From contig NZ_JOHR01000027.1 in assembly GCF_000719775.1 (NCBI RefSeq), forward strand, positions 5,117 through 69,116: a stretch of DNA of 64,000 nucleotides, read 5' to 3'. The notes beneath the pieces were generated by a model. It was not told the origin of the DNA. It saw only the letters and a program-made list of their open reading frames with translations, and made no database searches. This document shows, piece after piece, positions 54,381 through 63,101 of the stretch (its first letter is position 1; every line of letters starts with the position of its first letter). This stretch comes from Streptomyces sp. NRRL F-5135. GTDB taxonomy: Bacteria; Actinomycetota; Actinomycetes; Streptomycetales; Streptomycetaceae. The position numbers and the translations under genes are program-made.

Positions 54381-55604
54381 ATGAGTCCGCACGCGGTCGC
54401 CGACGGCCTGGCCATCGAGGCCACCGGCCTCGAAAAGGCTTACGGAAAACCAGACAGAAGGCTTCTCGGCAAGGCCGGGAAGGGGAGGGGCGGAGGCAAC
54501 GGGGAGGAGGGGGCCGGGGGCCGGGCGACAGCCCGGGCGGCCGGTCAGGCGGCCGGTCAGGGCGCTGGGCAGGACGCCGGACAGACGTCCCGGCGCACGA
54601 CCGTCCTGTGCGGGATCGACCTGCGCGTGCCCCGCGGGACCGTCTTCGCCCTCCTCGGCCCCAACGGCGCGGGCAAGACCACGGCCGTACGCATCCTCGC
54701 CACGCTCACCACCGCCGACCGCGGCACCGCCCGCGTCGCCGGCCACGACGTCGTCACCGAACGGCGCCGGGTGCGCCGGGCCATCAGCCTGACCGGGCAG
54801 TTCGCCGCGGTCGACGAGAAGCAGACCGGCGAGGAGAACCTCCGGATGATGGCCCGCCTCAGCGGCCTCTCGCGCGCGGACGCCAAGCGCCGGGCCGCCG
54901 AACTCCTCGACACCTTCCAGCTCACCGCCGCGTCCCGCCGCCTGGCCGGTACGTACTCCGGCGGCATGCGCCGCCGCCTCGACCTCGCCGCCGGTCTGGT
55001 CGGCGAGCCGGAGGTCGTCTTCCTGGACGAACCGACGACCGGGCTCGATCCGCGCAGCCGGCAGGAGCTGTGGCAGGTCGTACGGGGGCTCTCCGCGCGG
55101 GGCGTCACCGTCTTCCTCACCACCCAGTACCTGGAGGAGGCCGATCAGCTGGCGGACCGGATCGCCGTGCTCGATCGCGGCAGGCTGGTCGCCGAGGGTA
55201 CCGCCGACGAGCTGAAGACCCGGGTCGCGGGCCACCGCCTCGATCTCGTACTGGCCGACGAGGCCGCCTACCGCCGCCTCGCACCCCGGGCCGTCCACCA
55301 CAGCGCCGAGACCCTGACCGTCGGGCTCCCGACCGACGGCACGGCCGCCGAGGTACGGGCCCTGCTGGACGAGGTCGACCCGCACCGCACGGACGTGATC
55401 CGCTTCACCCTCCACAGCGCCACGCTCGACGACGTCTTCCTCGCACTCACGGAAGGGGCCGGTACGGGAGAGGCCGGTACGGGACAGGCCACCACGAGCA
55501 CGAGCGGGGGCACGAGCACGAGCGGGGGCGCCGCCACCACCGCCACCACCACCACCGCCACCGCCGCCGCCAGCGACGACGGCAAGGAGCCCGCCCGTGT
55601 CTGA
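54381..55604 (+). CDS. DrrA-like ABC exporter ATPase
   Basis: 407 residues; ATG 54381 follows AAGGAGG. Walker A GPNGAGKTT (about 94-102), signature YSGGMRRRLDLAAGLVG, Walker B VVFLDEPTTGLDP and the DrrA-specific LTGQFAAVDE and TTQYLEEADQLADRI. It is about 80 residues longer than DrrA: a low-complexity insert of about 50 residues (AAGQAAGQGAGQDAGQT) lies between the first strand LEKAYGK and VLCGIDL, and a Thr/Gly-rich tail of about 50 residues follows. It pairs with the downstream permease to export a hydrophobic compound. Confidence 0.9.
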   Translation: MSPHAVADGLAIEATGLEKAYGKPDRRLLGKAGKGRGGGNGEEGAGGRATARAAGQAAGQGAGQDAGQTSRRTTVLCGIDLRVPRGTVFALLGPNGAGKTTAVRILATLTTADRGTARVAGHDVVTERRRVRRAISLTGQFAAVDEKQTGEENLRMMARLSGLSRADAKRRAAELLDTFQLTAASRRLAGTYSGGMRRRLDLAAGLVGEPEVVFLDEPTTGLDPRSRQELWQVVRGLSARGVTVFLTTQYLEEADQLADRIAVLDRGRLVAEGTADELKTRVAGHRLDLVLADEAAYRRLAPRAVHHSAETLTVGLPTDGTAAEVRALLDEVDPHRTDVIRFTLHSATLDDVFLALTEGAGTGEAGTGQATTSTSGGTSTSGGAATTATTTTATAAASDDGKEPARV

Positions 55605-56352
55605 GCTTCTCGCCCACTCCACCGCCCTCGCCGGCCGCGGCCTCCGGCTGAGCCGGCGCAACGTCGACGCCGTGATCACCGCGATGCTGCTGCCGGTGAT
55701 CCTGATGCTGCTCTTCGTCTACTTCTTCGGCGGCGCCATCGACACCGGCACCCGCTACGTGACGTACGTCGTCCCCGGTGTCCTCATCCTCTGCGCCGGA
55801 TTCGGCTCCTCCACCACCGCCGTCAGCGTCAGCGACGACATGAAGGGCGGCATCATCGACCGGTTCCGGTCGCTCGACATCGGCGGTGCGCCGGTCCTCG
55901 CCGGGCACGTCGCCGCGAGCGTCGTCCGTAACCTCATCTCCACCACGCTCGTGCTCGGCGTCGCCTTCCTGATCGGCTTCCGCCCCGACACGAGCCCCGG
56001 GGCCGCCCTCGCCGCGGCGGGTGTTCTGATCGCCTTCATCACGGCCGTGTCCTGGCTCTCGGCCGTGGCCGGTCTGCTGGCCAGGACACCGGAGGCGGCC
56101 GGGGGGTTCACCTTCTTCGTGATGTTCCTGCCGTACCCGAGCAGCGCGTTCGTCCCGATCGACACCATGCCGAGCTGGCTGCACGGCTTCGCCGAGCACC
56201 AGCCGGTCACGCCCGTGATCGAGTCCCTGCGCGGACTGCTCCTCGGCCAGTCCGTGGGCTCGGCGCCGTGGATCGCCCTCGGCTGGTGCGCCGGGCTGCT
56301 GGTGGTGTCACTGGCGCTGTCGGGGGTGCTGTTCCGGCGGCGTGCGGCCTGA
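55597..56352 (+). CDS. DrrB-like ABC-2 permease
   Basis: 251 residues; GTG 55597 overlaps the ATPase end by 8 nt. Six helices and the ABC-2 family signature (DRFRSLDIGGAPVLAGHV and NLISTTLVLGVAFLIGF). It is the membrane part of the exporter with the upstream ATPase. Confidence 0.92.
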   Translation: MSELLAHSTALAGRGLRLSRRNVDAVITAMLLPVILMLLFVYFFGGAIDTGTRYVTYVVPGVLILCAGFGSSTTAVSVSDDMKGGIIDRFRSLDIGGAPVLAGHVAASVVRNLISTTLVLGVAFLIGFRPDTSPGAALAAAGVLIAFITAVSWLSAVAGLLARTPEAAGGFTFFVMFLPYPSSAFVPIDTMPSWLHGFAEHQPVTPVIESLRGLLLGQSVGSAPWIALGWCAGLLVVSLALSGVLFRRRAA

Positions 56353-56468
56353 CGCGTCCGTGCCGTACGGCGTGACGTGTTCGTACGGTGCGGCCTGACG
56401 TGTCCGTACGGTGCGGCCGCCGGACGCTTCCGTGCCGTACGGCCTCGGCCCGCCCGCCCGACGATCCC
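56353..56468. repeat. Imperfect CCGTACGGTGCGGCCTGACGTGT repeats after the permease
   Basis: Three degenerate units of about 26-30 nt (56353-56440) built around GTACGG and TGACGTGT. They start at the permease stop and run toward the convergent Eis-like gene. Confidence 0.55.
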
Positions 56469-57734
56469 TCAGAAGATGTCCGGGCACCACGGGCGGCGGG
56501 CCGTGCGGAACAGCGTGTCCGCGAACGCCGCCGCGCCCGGCCGCTCCTCCGCCAGCGCACCCAGGGCCGCCAGCCGTACCGCCGACGCGTCGCCCAGGTG
56601 CAGCGAAGCCAACTCCCGTACGTCCAGCGTGATGTCGGCGGTGTCGGTGGTCGGCGCGCACGTCGCCGCACACGTGCCGGCACCGGCCGCACCCGCCGCT
56701 GCGGTTTCCAGGCGGAACCGGCCGCCCGCGAGCCCCGCCGCGTCGTGGACCTCCAGCACCAGCGTGCCCGGCACCGCGTACGTGCGCGCCTGAAGTGCCC
56801 GCACCGTGTCCAGGATCCGCACCCACAGGAAATCCGCGCTGGTCACCACCCGCGCCGCCCGCGGGTCCGGCAGGAATTCCGGCAGCAGGTCGTCCGGCGC
56901 CCGGTAGCCCGTCCTGACGGTCGTGATCCAGTCGACCGACCAGACGAACTCCCACAGCGCGCGCTCCGCCGTCGGGTTCAGCGCGATCAGGTTGGCCACC
57001 GTCAGGGTGTTCAGCGGCTGCTTGCGGTCGCCCCAGTGCGAATCGGCGGTGTACCGCACGAGGCCCTCCACCTCACCGGCCCCGGCGCGGTACACCGCGA
57101 AGTACGGCTCCGTCCGGGGAAAGGGACTCGGCTCCTCGCCCGTCTCCAGCCGCCACCACCGCTCGGGGCGGGAGATCGCGCCGGGCTGGTTCCGCCGGAA
57201 GCGGTCGTGCAGGTCGGGCCCGAGCTTGCGTACGTCCGCCGCGTCGACCAGCTCGATCGAGCCGCCGCCCGCCGGGCGCGACCAGCGCGGATCACGGCCC
57301 GAACGGGGCACGTCGATCTCCCACTCGGTGATCGCGGCGGCGGGCCCGAAGCCGTACCGGCCGTAGATCGGGTACTCGGCCGCGATCAGCGTGGCGACGA
57401 CGTCCCCGCGCTCCCTGGCCGCCGCCAGGTCGGTGGCCATCATCCGGCTCAGCAGGCCGCGCCTGCGGTGGGTGGCGGTCACGGAGACGTTCGAGATCGC
57501 GTCGGCCGCGAGCACCGCACCGCCGGGCACCGTCAGCTCCTGGGCGAAGGAGCGGAAGGTCCCTACGCAGCGCCCGCCGTCGAACGCGCCTTGGGTCCGG
57601 GCGAGATCGGCGTCGGCGAGCCGGCCCGCCACGACCTCGTCCGAACTCGTGGGCGGGCGCAGGAATCCGGTGTCGAGAGCCCGCGCCCAGTCGGTGAACT
57701 CGGACGCGGTGACATGACGGATCTCGAGGCTCAT
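56469..57734 (-). CDS. Eis-like N-acetyltransferase
   Basis: 421 residues from ATG 57734. N-terminal GNAT domain (about 1-150) with [20 protein letters not shown], a second GNAT-like domain and a C-terminal SCP2-like domain, ending in a free C-terminal Phe as in Eis. Mycobacterial Eis acetylates amines of aminoglycosides; the natural substrate here is unknown. A TAGCGT -10 (57742-57747) ends 7 nt before the ATG, so the mRNA is likely leaderless. Confidence 0.9.
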   Translation of the reverse strand: MSLEIRHVTASEFTDWARALDTGFLRPPTSSDEVVAGRLADADLARTQGAFDGGRCVGTFRSFAQELTVPGGAVLAADAISNVSVTATHRRRGLLSRMMATDLAAARERGDVVATLIAAEYPIYGRYGFGPAAAITEWEIDVPRSGRDPRWSRPAGGGSIELVDAADVRKLGPDLHDRFRRNQPGAISRPERWWRLETGEEPSPFPRTEPYFAVYRAGAGEVEGLVRYTADSHWGDRKQPLNTLTVANLIALNPTAERALWEFVWSVDWITTVRTGYRAPDDLLPEFLPDPRAARVVTSADFLWVRILDTVRALQARTYAVPGTLVLEVHDAAGLAGGRFRLETAAAGAAGAGTCAATCAPTTDTADITLDVRELASLHLGDASAVRLAALGALAEERPGAAAFADTLFRTARRPWCPDIF

Positions 57735-57843
57735 GGGGCTCACGCTAGGCGTGCCCTGCGGGAATGTCGCGTGCTTTTAGCCTCTTCCGGAGCGCCGCCC
57801 GGCCTTCCGGACCCGACGTGTGTCCGGCACGGCGGGTACGCCC

Positions 57844-58512
57844 TCACAACAGCAGGTCCTCCACCTGCGCCTCGCCCTCACGGTACCGGCGGGCGATCTC
57901 GGCCGTGCAGTTGTCGGTCGTGCGCTGCAACTGCTGGCGGCGTTTGGACAGTTGCTGTTCGTTGCGGATCAGTCTGCCCATTGCCGCGTTCAGTTCCTCG
58001 TCCGTACGCGCGTCCAGGTCCGACAGCTCCACCTCCGCGAGCGTCTCGGCCGCCAGCACCCGGTACTCCTCCCGGCGCGGGGTGGACAGCGTCACATGGC
58101 GGGCCGAGCTGCGGTGCCGCGAGGGGGTGTCGGTCAGGATCTCGGAGAGCCGGTCGACCACCGGTGTCTCGGGCGCGGTACGGCGGGCCAGCTCGGCGCG
58201 CAGGATGTCGATGCGGCCCTGGAGCAGCCGGCGCAGGTAGCTCAGGTCGGCCTCGTCGCGCTGGGAGTCCCGGCGCAGCGCGCGCAGTTCCGGCAGGTGC
58301 AGCACGGTGACGTCGTACGGCCGGGGCGCGGGCAGCGAGTCGGCGCCGTCGGCCCGCTGGACGGGGGGCCGCGGCCCGCCGCTGCCGCCGTCGGTCTCGG
58401 CGCCGCCCCCCGCCGGGCCACTGCCGGTACCGCGGGTCGTGGGACTCCCCCCGGCCGGACGGGGCGTCGTCGGTACGGAACCGGGCGGCTGCCCGGCGCC
58501 AGGTGTGCTCAT
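57844..58512 (-). CDS. rsiG: RsiG, c-di-GMP-binding anti-sigma factor for WhiG
   Basis: 222 residues. A disordered N-terminus is followed by two long helices, each with the E(x3)S(x2)R(x3)Q(x3)D c-di-GMP motif: [16 protein letters not shown] and [16 protein letters not shown]. Both copies match at every position. RsiG holds the sporulation sigma factor WhiG inactive when c-di-GMP is high. The start ATG 58512 is the only one before the first motif. Confidence 0.93.
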   Translation of the reverse strand: MSTPGAGQPPGSVPTTPRPAGGSPTTRGTGSGPAGGGAETDGGSGGPRPPVQRADGADSLPAPRPYDVTVLHLPELRALRRDSQRDEADLSYLRRLLQGRIDILRAELARRTAPETPVVDRLSEILTDTPSRHRSSARHVTLSTPRREEYRVLAAETLAEVELSDLDARTDEELNAAMGRLIRNEQQLSKRRQQLQRTTDNCTAEIARRYREGEAQVEDLLL

Positions 58513-58675
58513 CGCGCGTACTTCCCCTCACTCAGCTGGGAACCCCATCCCTCGGTCCGCTGGGAACCCCACCCTCGACCGGTGCGCGCACGCACCGCCT
58601 CCGTGCATCGTGCCACTCATGCCGCCGCATATGCTGCCGGTCTGCACCCGTTCGGACCCGGATAGGTTGGTCTGT

Positions 58676-59113
58676 ATGCGTGCGGTGGTGCAGAGAGTGG
58701 ACGGCGCGAGCGTCGCCGTCGTGACCGGGTCCGGGACCGAGACGGTGGGGGAGTTCACGGGGGAGGGCCTGTGTGTGCTGGTGGGGGTCACCCATGAGGA
58801 CACCAAGGAGCAGGCGGCCCGGCTGGCCAGGAAGCTCTGGTCGATACGGATGCTGGAGGGCGAGAAGTCCTGTTCGGAGGTGAACGCCCCGCTCCTGGTC
58901 GTCTCCCAGTTCACTCTCTACGGGGACGCCCGCAAGGGCCGTCGCCCCACCTGGAACGCGGCGGCACCGGGTCCGGTGGCCGAACCGCTGGTGGACGAGG
59001 TGGTGGCGTGCCTGCGCGCGCTGGGGGCGCGGGTGGAAACGGGCCGGTTCGGCGCGGACATGCGCCTCACGCTCACCAATCACGGCCCGTTCACCGTGCA
59101 ACTGGAGATGTGA
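58676..59113 (+). CDS. dtd: D-aminoacyl-tRNA deacylase
   Basis: 145 residues from ATG 58676. Conserved VVQRV start, active-site motifs [16 protein letters not shown] and [11 protein letters not shown] (Gly-cisPro type). Removes D-amino acids from mischarged tRNA. TAGGTT (58663-58668) ends 7 nt before the ATG and there is no ribosome site, so the mRNA is predicted to be leaderless. Confidence 0.95.
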   Translation: MRAVVQRVDGASVAVVTGSGTETVGEFTGEGLCVLVGVTHEDTKEQAARLARKLWSIRMLEGEKSCSEVNAPLLVVSQFTLYGDARKGRRPTWNAAAPGPVAEPLVDEVVACLRALGARVETGRFGADMRLTLTNHGPFTVQLEM

Positions 59114-59142
59114 CCGCCCAGCCTCTCAAGGGCTCGATCACC

Positions 59143-60132
59143 TCAAGGCTCGACCACGACCTCCTGTGACGCCGCCGTCTCCTCCACGAGGAGCGGCGCG
59201 TCCACCGGCACGTTGCGCTTGACCAGCGCCAGCGCGATCGGTCCCAGCTCGTGGTGGCGGGCCGAGGTGGTCACGAAGCCCAGCTGGCGCCCCTCGGCGC
59301 CGTCCGCCGCGAGCCGCACCGGCGCGCCGTGCCCGGGCAGGTGCACCTCGCTGCCGTCCAGGTGCAGGAAGACCAGCCGGCGCGGCGGTTTCCCCAGGTT
59401 GTGGACGCGGGCCACGGTCTCCTGGCCCCGGTAGCAGCCCTTCTGCAGGTGCACGGCGGTGCCGATCAGGCCCAGCTCGTGCGGAATGGTCCGGTGGTCG
59501 GTCTCGAAGCGGACCCGGGGCCGGTGGCCCTCCACGCGCAGGGCCTCGTAGGCGAGGATCCCGGCGAGCGGGCCGTGCCCGGCGGCGTACGGCTCCAGCT
59601 CGGCCCGGGGCAGGAACAGGTCCCTGCCGTGCGCGGTCTCCCGTACGACCACGCCCTCGGGCACCTCGGCGATGGAGCCGGCCGGCAGGTGGACCACCGC
59701 GATGTCGTCCGTGCGGTCCGCGATCTCGACCCGGTAGAAGAACTTCATCGACTCCAGGTACGCGATCAGCGCCTCGCGCGTGCCCGGCTCTACGTGCGCC
59801 CAGACCGTCTCGCCGTCGTCCACGAGGTAGAGCGCGTGCTCGATGTGGCCGTGCGCGGAGAGGACCAGCGCCTCCGTGGCCTGTCCCACGGGCAGCTCGC
59901 TGACGTGCTGGGTGAGCAGCAGATGCAGCCAGCTGAGCCGGTCCTCGCCGGTGACGGTGACGACACCGCGGTGCGAGAGGTCGACCAGCCCCGTGCCGTC
60001 GGCGAGGGCGCGCTGTTCCCGGAAGAGGTCGCCGTAGTGCGCCGCGACGCCTTCGTCCACGCCCTCGGCCGGAACGGCTCCGGGCAGGGAGAGCAGAGGG
60101 CTGATGGTGGAGTGTCGCTGCTGTGGCTGCAT
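59143..60132 (-). CDS. ygfZ: Folate-binding protein YgfZ
   Basis: 329 residues from ATG 60132. GcvT-like fold with the YgfZ signature KGCYRGQETVAR. Supports iron-sulphur protein assembly or repair with folate. It starts 10 nt after the nur stop and is likely co-transcribed with nur. Confidence 0.93.
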   Translation of the reverse strand: MQPQQRHSTISPLLSLPGAVPAEGVDEGVAAHYGDLFREQRALADGTGLVDLSHRGVVTVTGEDRLSWLHLLLTQHVSELPVGQATEALVLSAHGHIEHALYLVDDGETVWAHVEPGTREALIAYLESMKFFYRVEIADRTDDIAVVHLPAGSIAEVPEGVVVRETAHGRDLFLPRAELEPYAAGHGPLAGILAYEALRVEGHRPRVRFETDHRTIPHELGLIGTAVHLQKGCYRGQETVARVHNLGKPPRRLVFLHLDGSEVHLPGHGAPVRLAADGAEGRQLGFVTTSARHHELGPIALALVKRNVPVDAPLLVEETAASQEVVVEP

Positions 60133-60142
60133 GGTGATTAGC

Positions 60143-60661
60143 CTACGACTGCTGGGGATTCGCTGTCCGGTGCGCGTCCGCCGCACCGGGCGTACCCGAT
60201 GTGTCCGGCCCGCCCGGCACGGCCGGCCCGCCCGGCCCGCCTGACGATTTCGACGCGCACGAACCGCAGCGGCCGAAGATCGCGAAGTGCTTCATGTCCG
60301 TGTCGAAGCCGAAGTCCGCGCGCAGCTTGGCCGTGAAGTCCGCGGCGACCTCGACGTCCGCCTCGATGACCTCCGTACAGTCCCGGCAGACCAGGTGGAG
60401 GTGGTGGTGGCGGTCGGCCAGGTGGTACGTGGGCGCGCCGTGCCCGAGGTGGGCGTGCGAGACGAGGCCCAGTTCCTCCAGGAGCTCCAGCGTCCGGTAG
60501 ACGGTGGAGATGTTCACCCCGGAGGCCGTTCTGCGCACCTCGCCGAGGATGTCGTCGGGTGTCGCGTGCTCCAGCGTGTCGACGGCTTCGAGGACAAGCT
60601 GGCGCTGGGGTGTCAGCCGGTAACCGCGTTGCCGCAGATCGCTCTTCCAGTCGGTGCTCAC
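60143..60661 (-). CDS. nur: Nickel-type Fur-family regulator (Nur)
   Basis: 172 residues from GTG 60661. Fur fold: winged helix (RGYRLTPQRQLVLEAVDTLE) and the dimerisation domain with the His cluster ADRHHHLHLVCRDC and a C-terminal CGSC. The S. coelicolor homologue SCO4180 is Nur, which represses nickel uptake and sodF when nickel is present; gene neighbours (ygfZ, nitrobindin) match. Zur or another Fur member is possible. Ending in a Gly/Pro tail, as in other Streptomyces. Confidence 0.88.
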   Translation of the reverse strand: MSTDWKSDLRQRGYRLTPQRQLVLEAVDTLEHATPDDILGEVRRTASGVNISTVYRTLELLEELGLVSHAHLGHGAPTYHLADRHHHLHLVCRDCTEVIEADVEVAADFTAKLRADFGFDTDMKHFAIFGRCGSCASKSSGGPGGPAVPGGPDTSGTPGAADAHRTANPQQS

Positions 60662-60812
60662 CACGCCCCCAGTGTAGGCAAGCGCGGCCGGGACGACGGA
60701 CCGTGTCGGCCGCCTCACTCCCGCGGCTCGCGGCTGTCACCCGCCCCGGCCGTCACTCGACGGACGGGGCCGTCACCGGACGGACGGGTTCGTCACCGGA
60801 CGGCCCGGACCG

Positions 60813-61385
60813 TCACTTGAAGAACGCGATGCCGTCGTCCGGGAGGTCACCGAGGTCCTTGGCCCAGGCCGCGACCTCGTCCGGGGTGACGACCTTCTTC
60901 AGGTGCGCCGACATGTACGGGCGCAGCTCGACCTCCGGGGTGGCCTTCTCGCCCACCCACATCAGGTCGCCCTTGACGTACCCGTAGAGCCGCTTGCCAC
61001 CGGTGTACGGCCCCGAGGCGGCCGTGCGGGCCACGGCGTCCGTCACCAGGTCGATCTGCGGCTTCTGGTCGGCCAGCTCGCCGTACCAGACCTCCACGAC
61101 GCCCTGGTCGCGCACCATGACGACCTCGACCTTGCGGTCCTTGTCGATCCGCCAGTAGCCGGCCTCGGACTCGATCGGCCTGACCTTCTCGCCCTCCGCG
61201 TCGAGCGCCCAGGTGTGCGAGACGTATTCGACGAAGTCCCGGCCGTCATGGCTGAAGGTGACTTCCTGGCCGAAATTGGCCTTCTCCTCACCGGGGAAGT
61301 CGAAGACGCCGACGCCTTCCCAGTTGCCGAGGAGGAAGGCGAGGGGGACGAGGTCCGGGTGCAGGTCGGACGGAATCTCGATCAT
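60813..61385 (-). CDS. Nitrobindin-like heme-binding protein (FABP family)
   Basis: 190 residues. A ten-strand beta barrel of the THAP4/nitrobindin family, with the GNWEGVGVFDFP signature and the C-terminal YMSAHLKKV containing the probable heme ligand His. Binds ferric heme and may isomerise peroxynitrite. Independent unit upstream of nur. Confidence 0.9.
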   Translation of the reverse strand: MIEIPSDLHPDLVPLAFLLGNWEGVGVFDFPGEEKANFGQEVTFSHDGRDFVEYVSHTWALDAEGEKVRPIESEAGYWRIDKDRKVEVVMVRDQGVVEVWYGELADQKPQIDLVTDAVARTAASGPYTGGKRLYGYVKGDLMWVGEKATPEVELRPYMSAHLKKVVTPDEVAAWAKDLGDLPDDGIAFFK

Positions 61386-61448
61386 GAGCAGCTCAAGCGA
61401 TCTGTCTGTAGGCGTGCGGCGAGTGGTGAGCGGTGGGGGAGCCGGGCG

Positions 61449-61550
61449 TCAGCGCTGGCCCTGGTACAGCTTCTTCACGGTCAGGCCGGCGAAGGCGAGC
61501 ACGCCGACGCAGACGAGGACCAGCAGGGCGGAGAAGAAAGCCTCAAGCAC
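61449..61550 (-). CDS. 33-residue membrane peptide
   Basis: GTG 61550 with GAGGAG 7-8 nt upstream. It is one hydrophobic helix (EAFFSALLVLVCVGVLAFAG) with a basic end LTVKKLYQGQR. Short proteins of this shape sit in this position in Streptomyces; function unknown. Confidence 0.75.
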   Translation of the reverse strand: MLEAFFSALLVLVCVGVLAFAGLTVKKLYQGQR

Positions 61551-61734
61551 GGGGTGCTCCTCGGTTGAGCGGGTCGATCGGTACGGGCCGGGTACGGCAG
61601 GGCCGGCCTCCAGCCTAATGGGTGGTGCTCGGGCGCCCGCCGCGAGCCCTGACGAGGTGCGGTGGCACGCGGCCGGTACGGGGCCGGGGGCGGGCGTGGA
61701 CCGCTGCGAACCGGCGCGGATTAGAGTTCGGCGT

Positions 61735-62106
61735 ATGGACTCCTCCGCGAAGAAGCTCGTGATCAAGGTGACCGCCGGGGCCGACGCCCCGGAACGCTGC
61801 TCCCAGGCGTTCACGGTCGCGGCGGTCGCCGCCGCCAGCGGGGTGGAGGTCTCGCTGTGGCTGACGGGCGAGTCCGCGTGGTTCGCGCTGCCGGGCCGGG
61901 CCGCTGAGTTCGAGCTGCCGCACGCGGCGCCGCTGCCGGACCTCATCGAATCGATCCGGGCGACCGGCCGTATCACGCTGTGCACCCAGTGCGCGGCCAG
62001 GCGGGACATCGCGGAAGCGGACGTCCTGGAAGGGGTACGGATCGCCGGGGCGCAGGTCTTCGTGAGCGAGGTCATGGCGGACGGCGTCCAAGCCCTCGTC
62101 TACTGA
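61735..62106 (+). CDS. DsrE-family protein
   Basis: 123 residues from ATG 61735. DsrE/F-like fold with a Cys pair in RITLCTQCAARRDI, which could carry sulphur. TAGAGT (61722-61727) ends 7 nt before the ATG, so the mRNA is likely leaderless. It is near the sulfurtransferase. Confidence 0.88.
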   Translation: MDSSAKKLVIKVTAGADAPERCSQAFTVAAVAAASGVEVSLWLTGESAWFALPGRAAEFELPHAAPLPDLIESIRATGRITLCTQCAARRDIAEADVLEGVRIAGAQVFVSEVMADGVQALVY

Positions 62107-62158
62107 CGCCGGTCCGCCGGCGCTGGTCTCCGCGTCCGCCACGCCGCAGTGGGCGAAA

Positions 62159-62214
62159 GCACGACAGCCCGTCGGCACGACAGCCCGTCGGCACGACTGC
62201 ACGACTGCACGACT
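62159..62214. repeat. Tandem repeats after the DsrE gene
   Basis: Two 16-nt copies of GCACGACAGCCCGTCG (62159-62174, 62175-62190), then three 8-nt copies of GCACGACT (62191-62214). No gene in the 222-nt gap. Confidence 0.75.
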
Positions 62215-62328
62215 GCATGTCGGTACTGGCGCAGCCCGCTCCCCTGACGGCACCCGCGGCTGCAACGCTCCGTGCCCGTCCTCGTCGGCCTCGGCCCGGC
62301 CGGCGGCTCGCGCCTGCCGGCCGGACAC

Positions 62329-62592
62329 CTAACGCCGGTTCTTGTCCTTGCCGTCCAGCTCGTCCCACCACTCGTCGGACTGCGGGTCCCCCGACGGGTC
62401 GTCCCACCAGCGGTCGTCCTTGTCGCGCGTGTTGCCGACCATGGCCGCGATCGGCGGGATCACCATGGCGACGACACAGAGGACGACGGCTGCTGGTACC
62501 GACCACATCCGTACGAAGGTCCATGCGGAGATGAAGAGGACCAGGCATCCGCTCATCAGCAGGAAGTACCGGCGACGGCGTCGCGCGTACAT
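62329..62592 (-). CDS. DUF3099 membrane protein
   Basis: 87 residues from ATG 62592. Basic start (YARRRRRYF), two helices (about 11-28, 34-52), then an acidic, Trp-rich tail (DDRWWDDPSGD, DEWWDELD). DUF3099 is conserved in actinobacteria, function unknown. TACGCT ends 6 nt before the ATG. Confidence 0.88.
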   Translation of the reverse strand: MYARRRRRYFLLMSGCLVLFISAWTFVRMWSVPAAVVLCVVAMVIPPIAAMVGNTRDKDDRWWDDPSGDPQSDEWWDELDGKDKNRR

Positions 62593-62670
62593 GCTTCCAG
62601 CGTAGTACCGCCGGGCCGCGCGGGCGGGAGCGTGAACGGGCGTCGACGGGCGCGGACGGAAGGCGTGCGC

Positions 62671-62724
62671 GAAAGGGCCGCACCCCGATCCCAGTGGCGT
62701 CCAACCCGGGGGTGCGGCCCTTTC
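62671..62724. terminator. Terminator of the sulfurtransferase operon
   Basis: 16-bp stem (GAAAGGGCCGCACCCC / GGGGTGCGGCCCTTTC) with a 22-nt loop, just after the DUF1416 stop on the minus strand. Confidence 0.85.
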
Positions 62725-62752
62725 GTACTGCGTGCGCGGCGTGCGCGGCGGC

Positions 62753-63040
62753 TCAGACCGCGATCGCGACCTCCGAGAGCCCGCCGGTCCGCGCGACGAC
62801 GGTACGGTCCGCCGTGCCGCCGGGCACGAGAGCGCGCACCGTCCACGTGCCCTCGGCCGCGTAGAAGCGGAACTGTCCGGTCGCCGAGGTCGGGACCTCC
62901 GCCGTGAATTCGCCGGTCGAGTCCAGCAGGCGCACGTAGCCGGTGACGGGCTGTCCGTCACGGGTCACGGAACCCTGGATGGTGGTCTCACCGGGCTTGA
63001 TCGTCGAAGCGTCGGGGCCGCCGGCCTGTGCTCCACACAT
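62753..63040 (-). CDS. DUF1416 protein
   Basis: 95 residues; AAGGA 10 nt before ATG 63040. A small beta-sandwich-like protein (GYVRLLDSTGEFTAEVPTSA) always found after the sulfurtransferase gene in actinobacteria. N-terminal MCGAQAGG keeps one Cys. Function unknown. Confidence 0.88.
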   Translation of the reverse strand: MCGAQAGGPDASTIKPGETTIQGSVTRDGQPVTGYVRLLDSTGEFTAEVPTSATGQFRFYAAEGTWTVRALVPGGTADRTVVARTGGLSEVAIAV

Positions 63041-63101
63041 ACTCTTCAGTCCTTCAGGTCGGTCGGGGCTTGCTTGATTGGTGGCGCTTGCGCTGTGGCG
63101 C

